Shown: positions 45,901-57,388, counted from the first letter of the stretch. The stretch: DNA of 64,000 bases from Trametes villosa (GCA_002964805.2 PUDQ02000067.1:248001-312000), one strand, 5' to 3'. Program-made: numbers and translations. Notes: generated from the letters alone by a model not told the origin.

Positions 45901-46882
45901 GCTCCGCTTGCGTAGTAACCTCCGTCGTCGCGAGGTATACTTGGATAGGTGGTCCGTGTAGCCAGGGGGTACCATAGTGAGTGAGCAGAGGCGTGCTGCG
46001 TTCACGCAGCGGACGTAGCGTGTCCTGGAGTGCACTGTCGAGCCTCGAGGGTTGTGGCACGTGTAGAGGGATGGGTCCCGGTCGCCGCGGAGGCGGGTAA
46101 ACGCGCGACGGTGGTTCCGGGAGCGTGCACTGGGGCAGTTGGACTGTAATAGACAGCGCAGCATGGTCCGACCAGTCCTTGGCGTGCTCGCAGACTTCGA
46201 AGTTGGTCACCCTCTCCGTCCCTACCAGGGAGTCAGAGGCGATGGCGAAGTCTATGACGGTGCTCCCTGCGTGGTGGATCGACGTGAATCGGTCTCGCGA
46301 AGGATCACTCTGGATCCTGGTGCCGTTGAGGACATGCAGACTGGACTCGCGGCAGAGATCGAGCAGTTGCCGTCCTCTGGTCGTCGCAACATTGTCTATG
46401 GGCGCGCGGGGAAGGCCGGTGTCAAGTGCGCCTATACGCGCGTTGAAGTCGCCGAGTAGCACGATCGGGGTTTCATCCACGAGCGCTGGCTGTAGGCATT
46501 GTAGCAGGTAGTCCAAGGGAGAGGTGATGCATCCGGGTCGTCTGAGCCAGGGAGACTGCACGGGCGGGATGTATACATTCACTAGAGTGAGGTCGCCTAC
46601 GGAGAGTAGCATGACGTCTGTCTGTGAGGGCGGCGTGATGTTCCTGACCGGCACGTGCTCTCGGAAGATTGCGAGCAGTCCGCCGTGCGGTTGGCTGAGA
46701 TCATCTGGCACCGGCCGCGACAGTGCATGGCACCGGAATCCCTTTGGGAGGACTAGCTGTTCCTCCTGCCCTGGGCGCAGATGGGTCTCCTGTAGCAACA
46801 CTATGTCCCACTGAGCCAGGGTGTCTACGAACTCGGGCACCGTCATCTTCAGAGGTAAGCGTCCATGCACGTTCCACGACAT
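42971..46882 (-). pseudogene. LINE ORF2: endonuclease, degenerate RNase H-like, reverse transcriptase, zinc knuckle
   Basis: Translation from MSWNVHGRLPLK (ATG at 46882) gives an APE-type endonuclease (WDIVLLQETHL, LGDFNARIG, SDHAALSITV), then an RNase H-like region at about 45490-45950 (AGAGLYWGPGNKFN, ELRIHTDCEYLIRAV), then reverse transcriptase (GSARGMDGVGYDD, QSGFRKGQRTTNNAYVLRAA, VVFLDLTNAFPSID, GILTGDPASP, the catalytic LADDIALLS). The C-terminus has CHFC ... ECHVLLEC, a CCHC knuckle. A TGA at 43751-43753 interrupts the frame where the context TETGL-x-PI suggests a former Trp codon. Downstream the same frame continues to 42971. Upstream open sequence to 47083 overlaps ORF1 and is probably not translated. 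In the RNase H-like part, three of the four usual catalytic acids appear to be replaced. Confidence 0.85.
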
Positions 46883-46973
46883 AATCTGAAGGGGGATGCG
46901 GCTTTCTTCGATTCTATGTATGCAAATACACTCGTTTTTAGGACGGCTACACACGTCTAAGGGGGTGCGAGTC

Positions 46974-47230
46974 CTACAGTACGTGGGCCTGTGCACGCTT
47001 CTTCGTCGACAGGTGCTTCGTCTGGATCCATCCATCCACGAACGTCTGCGCCAGGATGAGCGACGGGAAGTGGAGCAGGACATACATCCCGTCCGAGGGG
47101 TCCCGTTCGATGCGCGTGACGCTGTCGAACAGACTAGGCATGAGCTCCCAGGCGGGACGGGCGATCGCCAGCACCTCCTGCCTGAGAGTGGCCAGGTTCG
47201 AGCTCCACTGGATCGACCCGAAGCGGAGGA
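46974..47230 (-). pseudogene. LINE ORF1, C-terminal remnant
   Basis: Frame reads RFGSIQWSSNLATLRQEVLA, then RIERDPSDGMYVLLHFPSLI and QTKHLSTKKRAQAHVL-stop at 46974. The rest of ORF1 is missing, which marks 5' truncation. It resembles the basic C-termini of LINE ORF1 proteins only in character. Confidence 0.55.
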
Positions 47231-47639
47231 GTCCGCGTCTGCATCCTTCTACTACTCACACACCGCCCGTGTGCACCTCGTATCGAGAGACAGCCACTTT
47301 CTCGCTTCATCCATCCCACGCACTCCTGTATGATCTACCTTCGATGTCTACGCACGAATTCAACACCAGCACCGGCACTAGTTACAGCAGCTCTGTGGCA
47401 TATTCACCATCCGGGCCCAACCGACCTCAGCAGTCTCGGCTGCCTGATCTTCGCCTCCAACAGAGCAGTTCACGACTCTGCCATGAATATTCCTATTAAA
47501 AATGTGGCCTTGTCTATCTGGGGCTATTACGTCGTTGCTCCATGACTAGTACTACATACCGCTCCGGCCTCGACCTCGGAGTGTAGTGTGCTCCATCGAA
47601 TACGAGTGGGTACGTTCTCTCTTCGAAAACTTACTCGTT

Positions 47640-48385
47640 CTCTAACACAATATACCACGCCCAGCTGGGCACCTGGCACGTTTGCGCTGCATAGCGCGGT
47701 CACGGTCGCCCGTTACCGCGTGTTATTCCATCGCGAAGGGTAAACCGCTGGTACGCGGGCTCCGGGGTACGCTCCGGCCGCGGCTCTATTCGCAACACGT
47801 TCTCGACGACATGTACAAATCCCAACGTCTTAGCCTTATCACCACCTGGCCCTCCTGTACGCGCGACCTCGCCGTCCACCCCATTGGTAAGCCCCGCCCC
47901 TCTCCCTTCCCCGCCTCAAAGAAGCAATGGGAGCCGACGCGCGGCCGCCAGCGACGGGTGTGGCGTCCATCGCGCTCCAGCGCTCGTTCTCGGTGACGCG
48001 CACCTCGCTATGTTGTTCCTCGCCGCGCTCCTCACGCTCATCGCCTCCGCGATCGATATCGCGCCCTACGTGCTCGTCAAGCGCAAGCCAGGTGGATCGA
48101 ATGTGTTACATCCAACACTGCCCTCGGTACGTCCCCCTCTACCTCCCTCTCTTTTCTTTGCACGCGCTCGGACGGCGACGGGAAGATGCACGGTTCTGGC
48201 TGACGATCGTCGTGTTCCTAGCTCTGCCCTTTGCGGGCTGCATGATCTGCTTCGGCCGCCTGCGCAATCGCGCGGAGGGCGCGACGATGTGCAAGTACCT
48301 GTTAATGCTCGCGAGAGCGGCTTCCCGCGCACGCCGCGCTACCCAACGCGCTTGCACCGCCCTCCGCCCGCATGACTTCCGATGA
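47640..48385 (+). pseudogene. PalI/SUR7-like pseudogene P6
   Basis: The 11-nt exon (CTGGGCACCTG) and exon 3 (GTAAACCGCTGGTACGCG on) are recognisable, with the GTAAGC intron after the HPI-encoding position and the pre-helix segment LAALLTLIASAIDIAPYVLV. The last exon keeps CMICFGRLRNRAEGATMC. Frameshifts separate these pieces and exon 1 is not identifiable (region 47480-47600). The LINE lies just upstream. Confidence 0.75.
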
Positions 48386-49578
48386 ATATGGACAGGCTCT
48401 GGATACAAGCCGTCCCAGAATGCTCGATGCTGTAGACTCTAACACAACCGAAAGTTAATGACTACCGACGTTGGATCTTCGTCTCTATATGTAGAGATCT
48501 GGGTTGTTCCTCAACACGACCGTCAAGATCGTACTGTGACGGTGCGCGACCGGTATGCGCCCGCCCCCGTTTCTGGTTCTTGCGTTGTAGCTAACGCCCA
48601 CATTTAGAAGCGGCTACCCCTCGGGCGTGACTGCGACGGCGTACGGTGTGTAGCTCGAATTACCTGCGGCGGCGTTCCGTGGCCGAAGCGGCCGCATACA
48701 CCAGTTGGAGCCGGACAGACTCAAGACCCCACCCCTGTAACATTCGCTATCGGGGGCCGGAGGATGTCCCCGCACTCGCTCAAAAATCATCGTGCGCCAA
48801 TCGTTTGTGCTGTTAGTGCGGGTGACGCTCGTCTCAACTTAAAGTGGACTTCTCCACCGCCCCAGATGTCAAATTCCTGTTCAAACAGCGGGTATCTCTC
48901 ATTCGAACTTGCGTTTCAAAAACCCGACCGAGTGGCATGTCGCAAAGCATGCCTAGGAGGATGGCGCTTCAGCTCGCTGGAGCCTGGGGGCCAGCCAACA
49001 AGTGCGTACATCTCGTTTGCAGGCGCTATCAGTGTATCCGAGCGCTCGAATCTAAAACGCGTTCGCCTCAGGAGTTCTATGGTACACATCTTTTGATACC
49101 ACTATGAGCGGCTGATAGAACTGACAGCAGCATCGAACATCTTCATATGCATTTGAATTCAGAAGTACGTTCGATGTAACGTGGCCGCGTTGAGCGTTAA
49201 CCTGCATCATGTTTTGACTGCAGAACCTTCACGTACACCATACAACAACTTCGTGGGCGCGTTTTAACAGAACGAGTTCGTCGCGCCCGCACCATAGCGA
49301 ACGCGCGCGACACATCCGCTTCAATTGAGCGTACGATGCCATCGCGCGCTGACGCCTCAACCTCGCTATAGCCGCCACATCGGGATGCGCTTCCAGTCAC
49401 CATGACCCCTCGAAGGCATGCAGACTCGCCGGACGCCGCCGCTAGCAATCGAGCATTGACCCTCGATTAGCGATACGAAGGCATGATGCGCTGGCGGCTC
49501 AACTAATCGTGTGGCGTGGTATCTGCTCCAGAATGGCAACATAGCCTCGGCGAGAGCTGTTCCATTGAGTAGTCTCTG
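48386..49578. other. Inter-gene block X, copy between P6 and DUF6533-G
   Basis: Strongly decayed. The minus strand around 48600-48660 still reads SSYTPYAV-like sequence corresponding to SNYTPCGV, and 49197-49448 (minus) has YSEVEASARDGIVR. No gene model. Confidence 0.35.
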
Positions 49579-49590
49579 CTCAAAAGCGGA
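49579..49590 (+). promoter_or_regulatory. CTCAAAAGCGGA promoter motif variant, copy G
   Basis: The 12-mer differs from the other copies in the last two bases; 96 bp before the copy G ATG. Confidence 0.45.
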
Positions 49591-49674
49591 GTGATTCCAG
49601 CTGTCGTTTTCCAGGCCTCAGACATTGTCCCTCCTTCCTCCACTCTAGGCAGCGTTTCCAAGGCGTGTTGAGCC

Positions 49675-51524
49675 ATGTCGTCGGCGGACACCGCAGCCAT
49701 CACACAAGCAATCGCCAATGTGGATGCGTCTCTGTAGGCTGTTATTTCGCTGCATGTGTTAATCGGCCTGACCATGATGTGTAGGAGAACGCAGCATTTC
49801 TGCTATGTTGCACTTCCCGGTACGTACTGTCTTGAGTGCGCTCATAGTGCACCTCATACGGGAAACACTCATCCTCGATTGCAATAGTGCTGCTCGTGTA
49901 CGACGTCATCCTCACTTCGGGTCAAGAATACCAATACGTCTGGCGATCTTCCAAGAGCAGTGCTTCGCGCGTTCTCTACGTATGGAACCGATACTTGGCA
50001 CCGCTATATAACATCCTGGATATCGGATTCGTGTTCTCGATGTCGGACACTGTAAGCCTGTGTTTTCATCCCTTGACCGCCCCAGACCACTTAAGCACAC
50101 ACGCCCAGAGGTAGATGCTTTTGTCCATGAGTTCCGTCTCGCATTCCATTCGATATTAACGTTGTATGCAGCTGTACTGGACTCGTTTGGCTCACTGGCA
50201 CTGTGCTGTACCTGAATTTGCTTGGACCTGCTAGTGAGTACGACGTTCGCAAGCACGAAACCTACTAACGGCCCATGCCAGTATTCACCACGCTGCGAAT
50301 CTACGCCCTCTCAAGGAAGAACAGGGTACTGGGCGGGCTCGCGCTCGTGCTGAGTATGGCGCCCTTCGCCATCAACCTGGTTAGCCCTTTGTCTCGTTGT
50401 GCACTGCGTTACGGCTCAGATATGCATCTGTAGGCCCACTATCACTTCACGAAGCCTATTAATCTCCCCGCGCCGGCTAACTGTGAAATACTTCTCAGGA
50501 TCAGCCCGAGTCTGAATACAGCGTGAGTAATTTCCTCCCTGGGTTGCCCTATGGGACGCTGTCCGAATAGCGCTGAACCGGTGGCGGGCGTAGATGTGAG
50601 TACGAGACATTCCGGCGACGAATGAGAAAACAGTTGTTGACTTGGGAAGACAGTTGCCATTACTTCCCGTAGTTGTCTGATTCTCGAAGACTCGCTGGCG
50701 GTCGCCGTCACCTGGTACCAAGCACGCTTGGCGAATGTATTCAAGACGAGTACAATGTGTCGTCCTTCCCTCGAGCAGGTCATGTGGGAAAACGGTGAGC
50801 TCGACATAGCCCCCTTACCAGGCCAGCCCGGATGCTGATCTACACCGGCACGTCCGTGCAACAGGAACTGTTTACTTCTGGTTTGTGTTGTCCCTGCTCA
50901 ACGCGGTTCTTCCTGCTCTGACTGTGTTTCGTGCAGCGCAATAGTGTCGATGAACGTCGTGGATGTGGTATTGGTCTTACTCTCGGTACGTCCGCATTTT
51001 AATGTGCGCCCGGTAATCCTGGTCATTTGATCGTATATAGATTACTATTGAACCCGGAGGTTCGGCCTACATCCTCCAGTTCATAGACCCGTAGGCTCTT
51101 TTGCTCGGTGGCTGGCACACGCAGCCCATATTGACCGGTGCGGGATTCTCTGCACAGCATCTCCTCCATCCTCAACAGCCGTTTCCTCCTTGCCCTCCAC
51201 GAGACCAACGCCCGGCTCGAAGGCGCCAACGCCTCAATCTCCTCACTCTCCCTCGAAATCAACAGCAGCGGCGAGCCTCGGGACCGATCCTCCGGGCTCC
51301 CGGCGTTCCTCGCGGCCGTCGGGGGCCCGATCCACTCTTTCCCATATCACGACGACGACGACTGGGGGACTCTCGAGTTCGCGGCGCCGTCGCAGGGCGG
51401 CGATTTTGAGGCAGGAGCGGAAGCGGAGGCAGTGGCGGGCGCGGGCGTAAAAACGGACACGGTGGCGGAAGGAGGTGCTGACAGCAGTGCGGCGCTCGGA
51501 GGCGAGATCGTGGATGTGGCTTGA
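49675..51524 (+). CDS. DUF6533 multi-pass membrane protein, copy G
   Basis: Exons: 49675-49733, 49785-49819, 49888-50051, 50109-50110 (AG), 50172-50233, 50282-50379, 50434-50522, 50594-50595 (AT), 50654-50794, 50865-50880, 50937-50985, 51041-51090, 51158-51524. Total 1134 nt, 377 residues. Exon 1 is one codon longer than in C-F. Core YDVILTSGQEYQYVWRSSKS and WNRYLAPLYNILDIGFVFSM. Exon 7 encodes AHYHFTKPINLPAPANC. The last exon starts SSILNSRFLLALHETNARLE and ends in a Glu/Ala/Gly/Val-rich tail. Introns flanking the 2-nt exons are 57/61 and 71/58 nt. Confidence 0.88.
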
Positions 51525-52285
51525 TGCACGCGGCGGCGTAGAAATTCTCTCCCCGGGTTTTCCAGCTTCGCATACATGTTTCAGATACATTTTCTTGGAG
51601 CTTTGTATCGAACCGCGTTGTATCAATTCCACCGACTATACTTCCAAGCTCTACTCAGTATATCAGTGACGAGAGGATATGTAGGTGCAAAACGGATAGA
51701 CATCGACGATTCTACCTCGATCAATCTCGCGACCCGAACAATGATCTACAGAAACAGAGTGCGCTATCTCTCCACCTATCGACCCTAAGGAGATGTGTGG
51801 TCGTATGTGATGAGATGGGTCGAATTCAGTCGGGAAGGCTGGTTGAGTAGCTTGCCCTGCAGAAGCGTATAGAGCCAAACGGCCGATATCCGGTATTGTG
51901 AGGCGAGCTGGAGTAGCGATCCAAGGGTGACTATGGCGGACGCGGACTCGGAGATCGAGAGCTGTAGCATATGACTATGTGTAAGCCTATCCAGACGAGC
52001 CCACACGATTTGATTTCCTTCGGCTGATTTCTTGTATATTTAAATATTGAGATGCACATCGTCGCCGTCGAGACTGAACGTTGGTTCGAGCGGGCTTCTC
52101 CCTGCAGCTGAAGGTTAATACCAGGCTGCCGACAAATAGGAGATGCGTCGGGCTCTCACTGGCTGGTTCAGAGGCACTATTGAATACACAGAACCATCAT
52201 AAGGGTGCATATCTGAGATTTAATCGAGGAAGCTTGAGGCAGGTCGTGCTGGCGGGTATGTCGCTGCAAGAGAGTGAAAGAAATC
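51525..52285. other. Interval after copy G, no recognised gene
   Basis: Block Y is not detectable here. The last 80 bp lead into the inverted-repeat element. Confidence 0.5.
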
Positions 52286-52324
52286 GGCGCTCACGAGATT
52301 GGATCGGTACGAGGCGCGGGCGCT
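52286..52324 (+). promoter_or_regulatory. Inverted-repeat element upstream of SUR7-like P7
   Basis: GGCGCTCACGAGATTGGATC, GGTACGAGGCGCGGGCGCT. The core has GCGCGGGCG where the other four have GCGTGGGCG. Confidence 0.5.
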
Positions 52325-52479
52325 TATACTGAGTCTTTCCCTTGCACGGCGTCCTCGATTCCGTCCTTCTGCCCATGGTATCCTCTGATACTGACAGTCA
52401 ATCTCTCGCTGCATCTCTCCCAAATACCTCTAGTCGTGATTCTACCTCTTTTATCGTCTCAAAGTGCAGCACTGGCTAC

Positions 52480-53165
52480 TGATGATGGGCTATGGGCGCT
52501 GATACTGCTCCAGCTCCCTCGGGCCTCGAGCGATCTTCCTCGTCAATGCCGTGTGCTCCCTTTTCTCGGTTCCAGCCCTGTGTCATACCATTCTGGCCTC
52601 AAAATTGCGTGGATAAAGCTTGAAAATGGCAGTGAAGCCGTGCTCTCAACCTTCAATGTACTCTGTGGGATTCGAGTGAGCACATCCTCTTTTCACGGGC
52701 TACATCTGACATACACTGTTAGTTTGGTATCTGGCGTGTCTTTGCTGCGCAGCGCGCTCGGTATACGCGTGTTTCTTGGACACGAACACGTAGGGCGAGC
52801 TGCTAATACGAGAAATTGGGTGTTCCTTTCCCCATCCACACCGCCTACTCGACCACGCCTAGTACGACTCCCAACACCGCGTCTCCGTCCCCACATGACC
52901 CCCTTCTCTGTGAGGCCTCGCCGTCAACCTGACGAGCCGCTCTCCATCGCAGTATTGCGGTCTGGATCACTTACGTACCACGACCCACGACGGACGTGGG
53001 GATGATCGTGCTCCTCTCGCCCTCGATACACGTCAAGTCCACGCTTTGTGCCTCGCTCTCCACAATCTTTACGGTCATCGCGTTTATGAACAGACATCGC
53101 GCCCTACTGTTAAGCATCAGGTTAACTTGATCGCGTCGCGTCGTTCAGGATTGATACTGCCCGGT
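52480..53165 (+). pseudogene. PalI/SUR7-like pseudogene P7, 3'-truncated
   Basis: Exon 1 retains GLKIAWIKLENGSEAVLSTF before GTGAGC. The 11-nt exon (TTTGGTATCTG) is present but followed by GC instead of GT. Exon 3 begins GGCGAGCTGC and then hits TAA in the frame of P1. A remnant of the AFVKHQ region follows to GATACTGCCCG/GTGCGT. The last exon (CFGRRRDR ... RTPRY) is missing. It is the most eroded copy. Confidence 0.7.
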
Positions 53166-53359
53166 GCGTCCCCCTTTTCTCCCTTTCGCTGCTTTGCCCT
53201 TTCCATTCTCCTGCATTTTCCTTGTGACCCCCCACCCTTTTGCTTTTTATACACTTTGCCCAACCTCCTACTACGTTCCCTATGCCGCCCTCGCCCTTTG
53301 CGCGTCCGCATCTCCGATGCGACCCAGGCAGACGGTATGTACTCTCGAGTCAGAGCTTT

Positions 53360-54392
53360 AGACCCCCGGAAAAGTTGAGGATGCTGATCAAATGGGCCAG
53401 GCGAGATGCGACCGTGCGCACCACTTGCGTAACAGTCATCATTGAAGGTCGCAGCTCCGCGGCCGACATATCGTCATGGGCGCATACAGCGCGGCATTGT
53501 TGCAGGCAAGCCGAGTTGTGTGCGCGGCCCCCGACGCTCGCGTATACATGCTCTACCGAGCCCCGAGGGGCATTCGTAACCCTGCGCGACGGCCACGTTG
53601 TGCGCTGTCACTCTCAGTGCGAGTGGCGCTCAGCTGCTGGGCGTGCCTTCACTGTCGCGGATGCTCAATCCCTGCGAGGTCGATAGTTATCTCGCTTGAG
53701 TCCTTCGGGACCGCGACTGCGTAGCAACGCACGCATGTCTGGCTGATACCCACAACCCCCGCTAGTTGACAGTCGCCAGATGGTAGTCTTGTCAGTGCCG
53801 CAGGCAGAAGCGGCCGGCGCGTGCTACTCGTTCTTGCGCGCCAAGTTACTCTCATCTGAATCTCGTTTAACCTACGAGCATGCGAGCCATCTCGCGTGTT
53901 TTCCTGAAGCCACAACATGAAGTTCGCAGACGACATTGGACGTGTTTTGGTGCGTCCAAATTGCTCTATCATAACTACGGCGCAGTTAAGCTTTGACTTC
54001 AAGTTGCATCTTGTTCTGACGGCAGGTCCTAGATGTACGCCGACCAACACGGTACACCGCCCTCTCGGCCGCAGTCATGCAAACATGTTTGTGGCGCACG
54101 TACGGCGATGGTTGTGCCCGTCGCCGCATGGCTCTCGGCCGGGTGTGCAGAGCTATGACGCGCCGACGCCTCGACTTCACCATAGCAGCGTCCAGCTGTG
54201 AGTCTGCAGGATACTTCGGCTCACCAAGCGGCGAATGGTAGGCGACATGCGCCTGCCGTACGTTTGCGGCGTACGCCACCTCTCGCGGTCGACCAAACTC
54301 TTGCTATGAGTTGCTGTACGAAGGCGCGACGTGTCGACGGTTTGAGCTCGGTTGCACGGTGTGGTGACTACTCAGGGGGGCGCGACCGCTAG
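53360..54392. other. Inter-gene block X, copy between P7 and DUF6533-H
   Basis: The minus strand near 53986-54279 reads NVRQAHVAYHSPLGEPKYPA and MVKSRRRRVIALHTRPR, alignable with the YGEVEASAR segment of other blocks. No full gene. Confidence 0.35.
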
Positions 54393-54404
54393 CTCAAAAG
54401 CGAG
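54393..54404 (+). promoter_or_regulatory. CTCAAAAGCGAG promoter motif, copy H
   Basis: Identical 12-mer 93 bp before the copy H ATG. Confidence 0.5.
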
Positions 54405-54485
54405 TGATCTGAGCCGCCGTTGCCCCAACGGTTTCCCTCTTCCCCTACTCTACACGACCCGACCGAGGATCCGGTGAGCTGAGCC

Positions 54486-56266
54486 ATGTCGTCGCCGGAC
54501 AATTTAGCCATCGCGCAAGAGATCGCCGATGTCGCATCTGTGTACGTCGCTTCATTTCGATGCAGTTGAGATGGGACACAGCTAACGGCCACTGATGTGC
54601 AGGAGAACGCAAACTATCTGCACTGTAGTGCTCACCAGTACGTACTGTTTCATGCACGCCCGCTGCGTACAAGAAAGACTCATGGGTGAATATGATAGCG
54701 CTGCTCCTGTACGACGTCACCCTCACTTCAGGCCAAGAAAGCCAATATGTCTGGGGACCATCCAAGAGCTGGGTTTCACGCGTTCTCTACGTGTGGAATA
54801 GGTATATGGCTTTGCTGTATTGCATCCTGCAACTTGGGACGATTCCCTCGATATCGGACAAAGTAAGCACGCTTTTCTGTCCCTGCCACGCCAGATCACT
54901 GACGTACACGCGCTCAGAGGTAGATATTTATGTCTAGTGAATTCATGCTCTAATAGGATCCCACCTGAAGCTGCACTACACTCGATTGGCTCAGTGTCTC
55001 GGTGCAGTACCTGGGTATGCTTGGGCCCGCCGGTGAGTACGTCCACCAGAAGCGCCGCGCAAAGCTGCTAACGACCCACTGGCACGCTAGTTTTCACCTC
55101 CCTACGAATCTACGCCCTCTCCAGAAAGAACAGGGTGTTGGGTGGACTCGCACTTGTGCTGAGTGTGGCACCCTTCGCAATCAACCTGGTCAGTCCTCTG
55201 GGTTGGCATTCACTCCGTTCTGGCTGAGCGACCCGGCTCCAGACTCACTATCGCTGGATACGGCCCATCAACCTCCCCGCGCCGGTGAACTGTACAGCGA
55301 TTGACGTTATCAGCCCGCGTCTGCAAACGAGGTAAGTCCTCTCCCTTGGGTTGTGTTATGGATACACTACCTGAATAGCGCTGACCTTGTGACGGGGTAG
55401 ACGTGAGTGCCAGAAATTCCGGTCATGAGCATACAAGCAGTTGCTGACTTGTCCGAACAGTTGTCATTGCTTCCCGGAGCTGTTTAATTCTCGCAGACTC
55501 GCTGGCGGTTGCCGTCACCTGGTACCAAGCGCGCTCGGCGAACGCATTCAGGTCGAGCACCATGTGCCGGCCATCGCTCGAGCAGATCATGTGGGACAAT
55601 GGTAAGCACGACGTGGCTACCTCCGGCCCAGCCAGGTGTTGATTTACATTGTACATTCAACAGGAACCACTTACTTCTGGTTTGTGGTGCTCCTCTCTAA
55701 AACTGCGCGCCCTGCTTTGACGTTCTCGTGTGCAGCGCACTGGTATCTCTGAATGCTGTGGATATGATATTAGTCATACTTTCGGTACGCCCCCGGCTCA
55801 ACGTCGCTCGGGTGATACCAGTCATTTACCCATGTATAGATCACTATCCAACCGGGTAGTTCGGCCTATGTCTTCATATTCATAGACCCGTAGGTTCTTA
55901 TTTCTAGCTTATGCAGCTTATACTAATCGTTACTGTCATCATCCTCCTCACAGCATCTCCTCCATCCTGAATAGCCGGTTTCTCCTCGCCCTCCACGAGA
56001 CCAACACCCGGCTCGGAGGCACCAACACGTCCATCTCCACACTTGCCTTCGAACTCAACGGCGACGGCGAGCCTCGGGACGGGTCCCCCGAGCTCCCAGA
56101 GTTCCTCGCGACCGTCGGGGGCCCTATTCACTCCTTCCCTAGCCACGAAGATGACGTATTGGGGTCGCTCGAGTTCGTGCTGCCGTCGCACGGCGGCGAC
56201 TCCGAAGTTGCGGCGGAGGTGGAAGCCGGCACGGAGGGAGGAGTTGAGAGCGGAACCGCGTTTTGA
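54486..56266 (+). CDS. DUF6533 multi-pass membrane protein, copy H
   Basis: Exons: 54486-54541, 54603-54637, 54699-54862, 54918-54919 (AG), 54971-55032, 55091-55188, 55243-55331, 55401-55402 (AC), 55461-55601, 55664-55679, 55736-55784, 55840-55889, 55954-56266. Total 1077 nt, 358 residues. Core YDVTLTSGQESQYVWGPSKS carries E-to-S... and R-to-G changes at positions constant in the other copies (EYxYVWR). WNRYMALLYCILQLG follows. Exon 7 encodes THYRWIRPINLPAPVNC. The last exon starts SSILNSRFLLALHETNTRLG and the acidic tail is short. Introns around the 2-nt exons are 55/51 and 69/58 nt. Confidence 0.87.
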
Positions 56267-57388
56267 ACGAACCCGGCCAAGACTCAGCTAGATTCACGCG
56301 AACGCTGTAACGCTCTCCCGAGCTTTCTTGCTTGAGATAACTTATCTTGGAACTTGATCCTGTTATGACCAGACATTGATCTTTCTATTCCCGCAGGCGC
56401 GATGCATATACCCGAATGGACGGGTTGACCTGCTTCTGCCCACAGGCTCCTGGATGCTGAAGTTCAACGTTCGACATCGCGTTCTACCGGTCGAATCCTC
56501 ATGTGCAATCGGGCTTGTCTACCCTTCTTCCCCAGTTGCTTCGAGTACGCCGAGAACTTACTCACGCCCCCTGGCGCTTCGGACTGAACAAGAACCACGG
56601 TCAGGTTCGCACGCCCCACAGCACAACCCCCCTTCCTCCGCGCCCTCACAAACTCACTTCTCTCGTTCGGTGTCGCTCGCGCTGGCGTCGCCGCCCGACG
56701 ATATGCGCCTTCTCCAACTATCGTGTGCGTAGTCAGATCGGAGTCGTGGGTGCAAAATGCCAGGGCCCAGTAGCAGGCTGGCGCTTGCCGACGCCGCGCT
56801 CCTCCGATGAATCTCGTAGCCTCCACTCGCTCGCATTGACCAACAGTCACGCCGGAATGGCGACAATAACCGACTCCCCAGGTCGAGCTTGCCGCGCAGT
56901 CCCGCTGTACAACGGCCGGCGAGACGGCGAACGAAGTACTTCCACTTCGCGTTGCCCCCGCAGCCAACACCCGTCACGAGCGCTCACTGCGCATCCAACT
57001 TCCGTCTGCGATAGAAGATGATCCTGTTCGAAAAGCCGTGAGTATTCTTCCAACTCTAACGGCCACCCGCGTGCTCACCAGCTGTGCTTGGCGACGCCTG
57101 TACATCGCCACAGCTTCTCGGCGTATGACACATGCACAGAAGACGTCTCGCGCGCGCTGGGCGACCTTCGAATCCGTAGCAGCTGTCTACCTGCGGTCTT
57201 CCGTCCGGTGAGAGATCGGCGGACGGAGAGCGCAGCTCTCTGGCGTGCAAGGCAACAGCAATGTCGTCTCAGACGAATGTTGTTTCCGTCAGACGGATGG
57301 CATTCATAAGGTTGAACGCGGGTATCTAAACGAACGGCACACCTTGACTTTCCGTGAGTCCACCATCCTAAACTCAACATACCGAGAT
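56267..57388. other. Gene-free interval between copies H and I
   Basis: Neither a SUR7-like copy nor blocks X or Y are recognisable. Open frames on both strands show no known domain. Confidence 0.5.

Larger units (their letters stand above)
42434..47230 (-). mobile_element. LINE (non-LTR) retrotransposon, 5'-truncated
   Basis: The 3' end is taken at a C run (G run on the plus strand, 42434-42447), immediately after the SUR7-upstream element. The 5' end is near 47230, where the ORF1 C-terminus starts abruptly and SUR7-promoter-like sequence follows. It contains the C-terminal end of ORF1 and a nearly complete ORF2. Boundaries are approximate and no target duplication was identified. Confidence 0.8.

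Noticed and set aside
43751..47083. A single 1110-residue protein starting at 47083
   Set aside because: The first 67 residues overlap the ORF1 C-terminus in another frame and are Arg/Ser-rich shadow translation. The endonuclease starts at the ATG at 46882.
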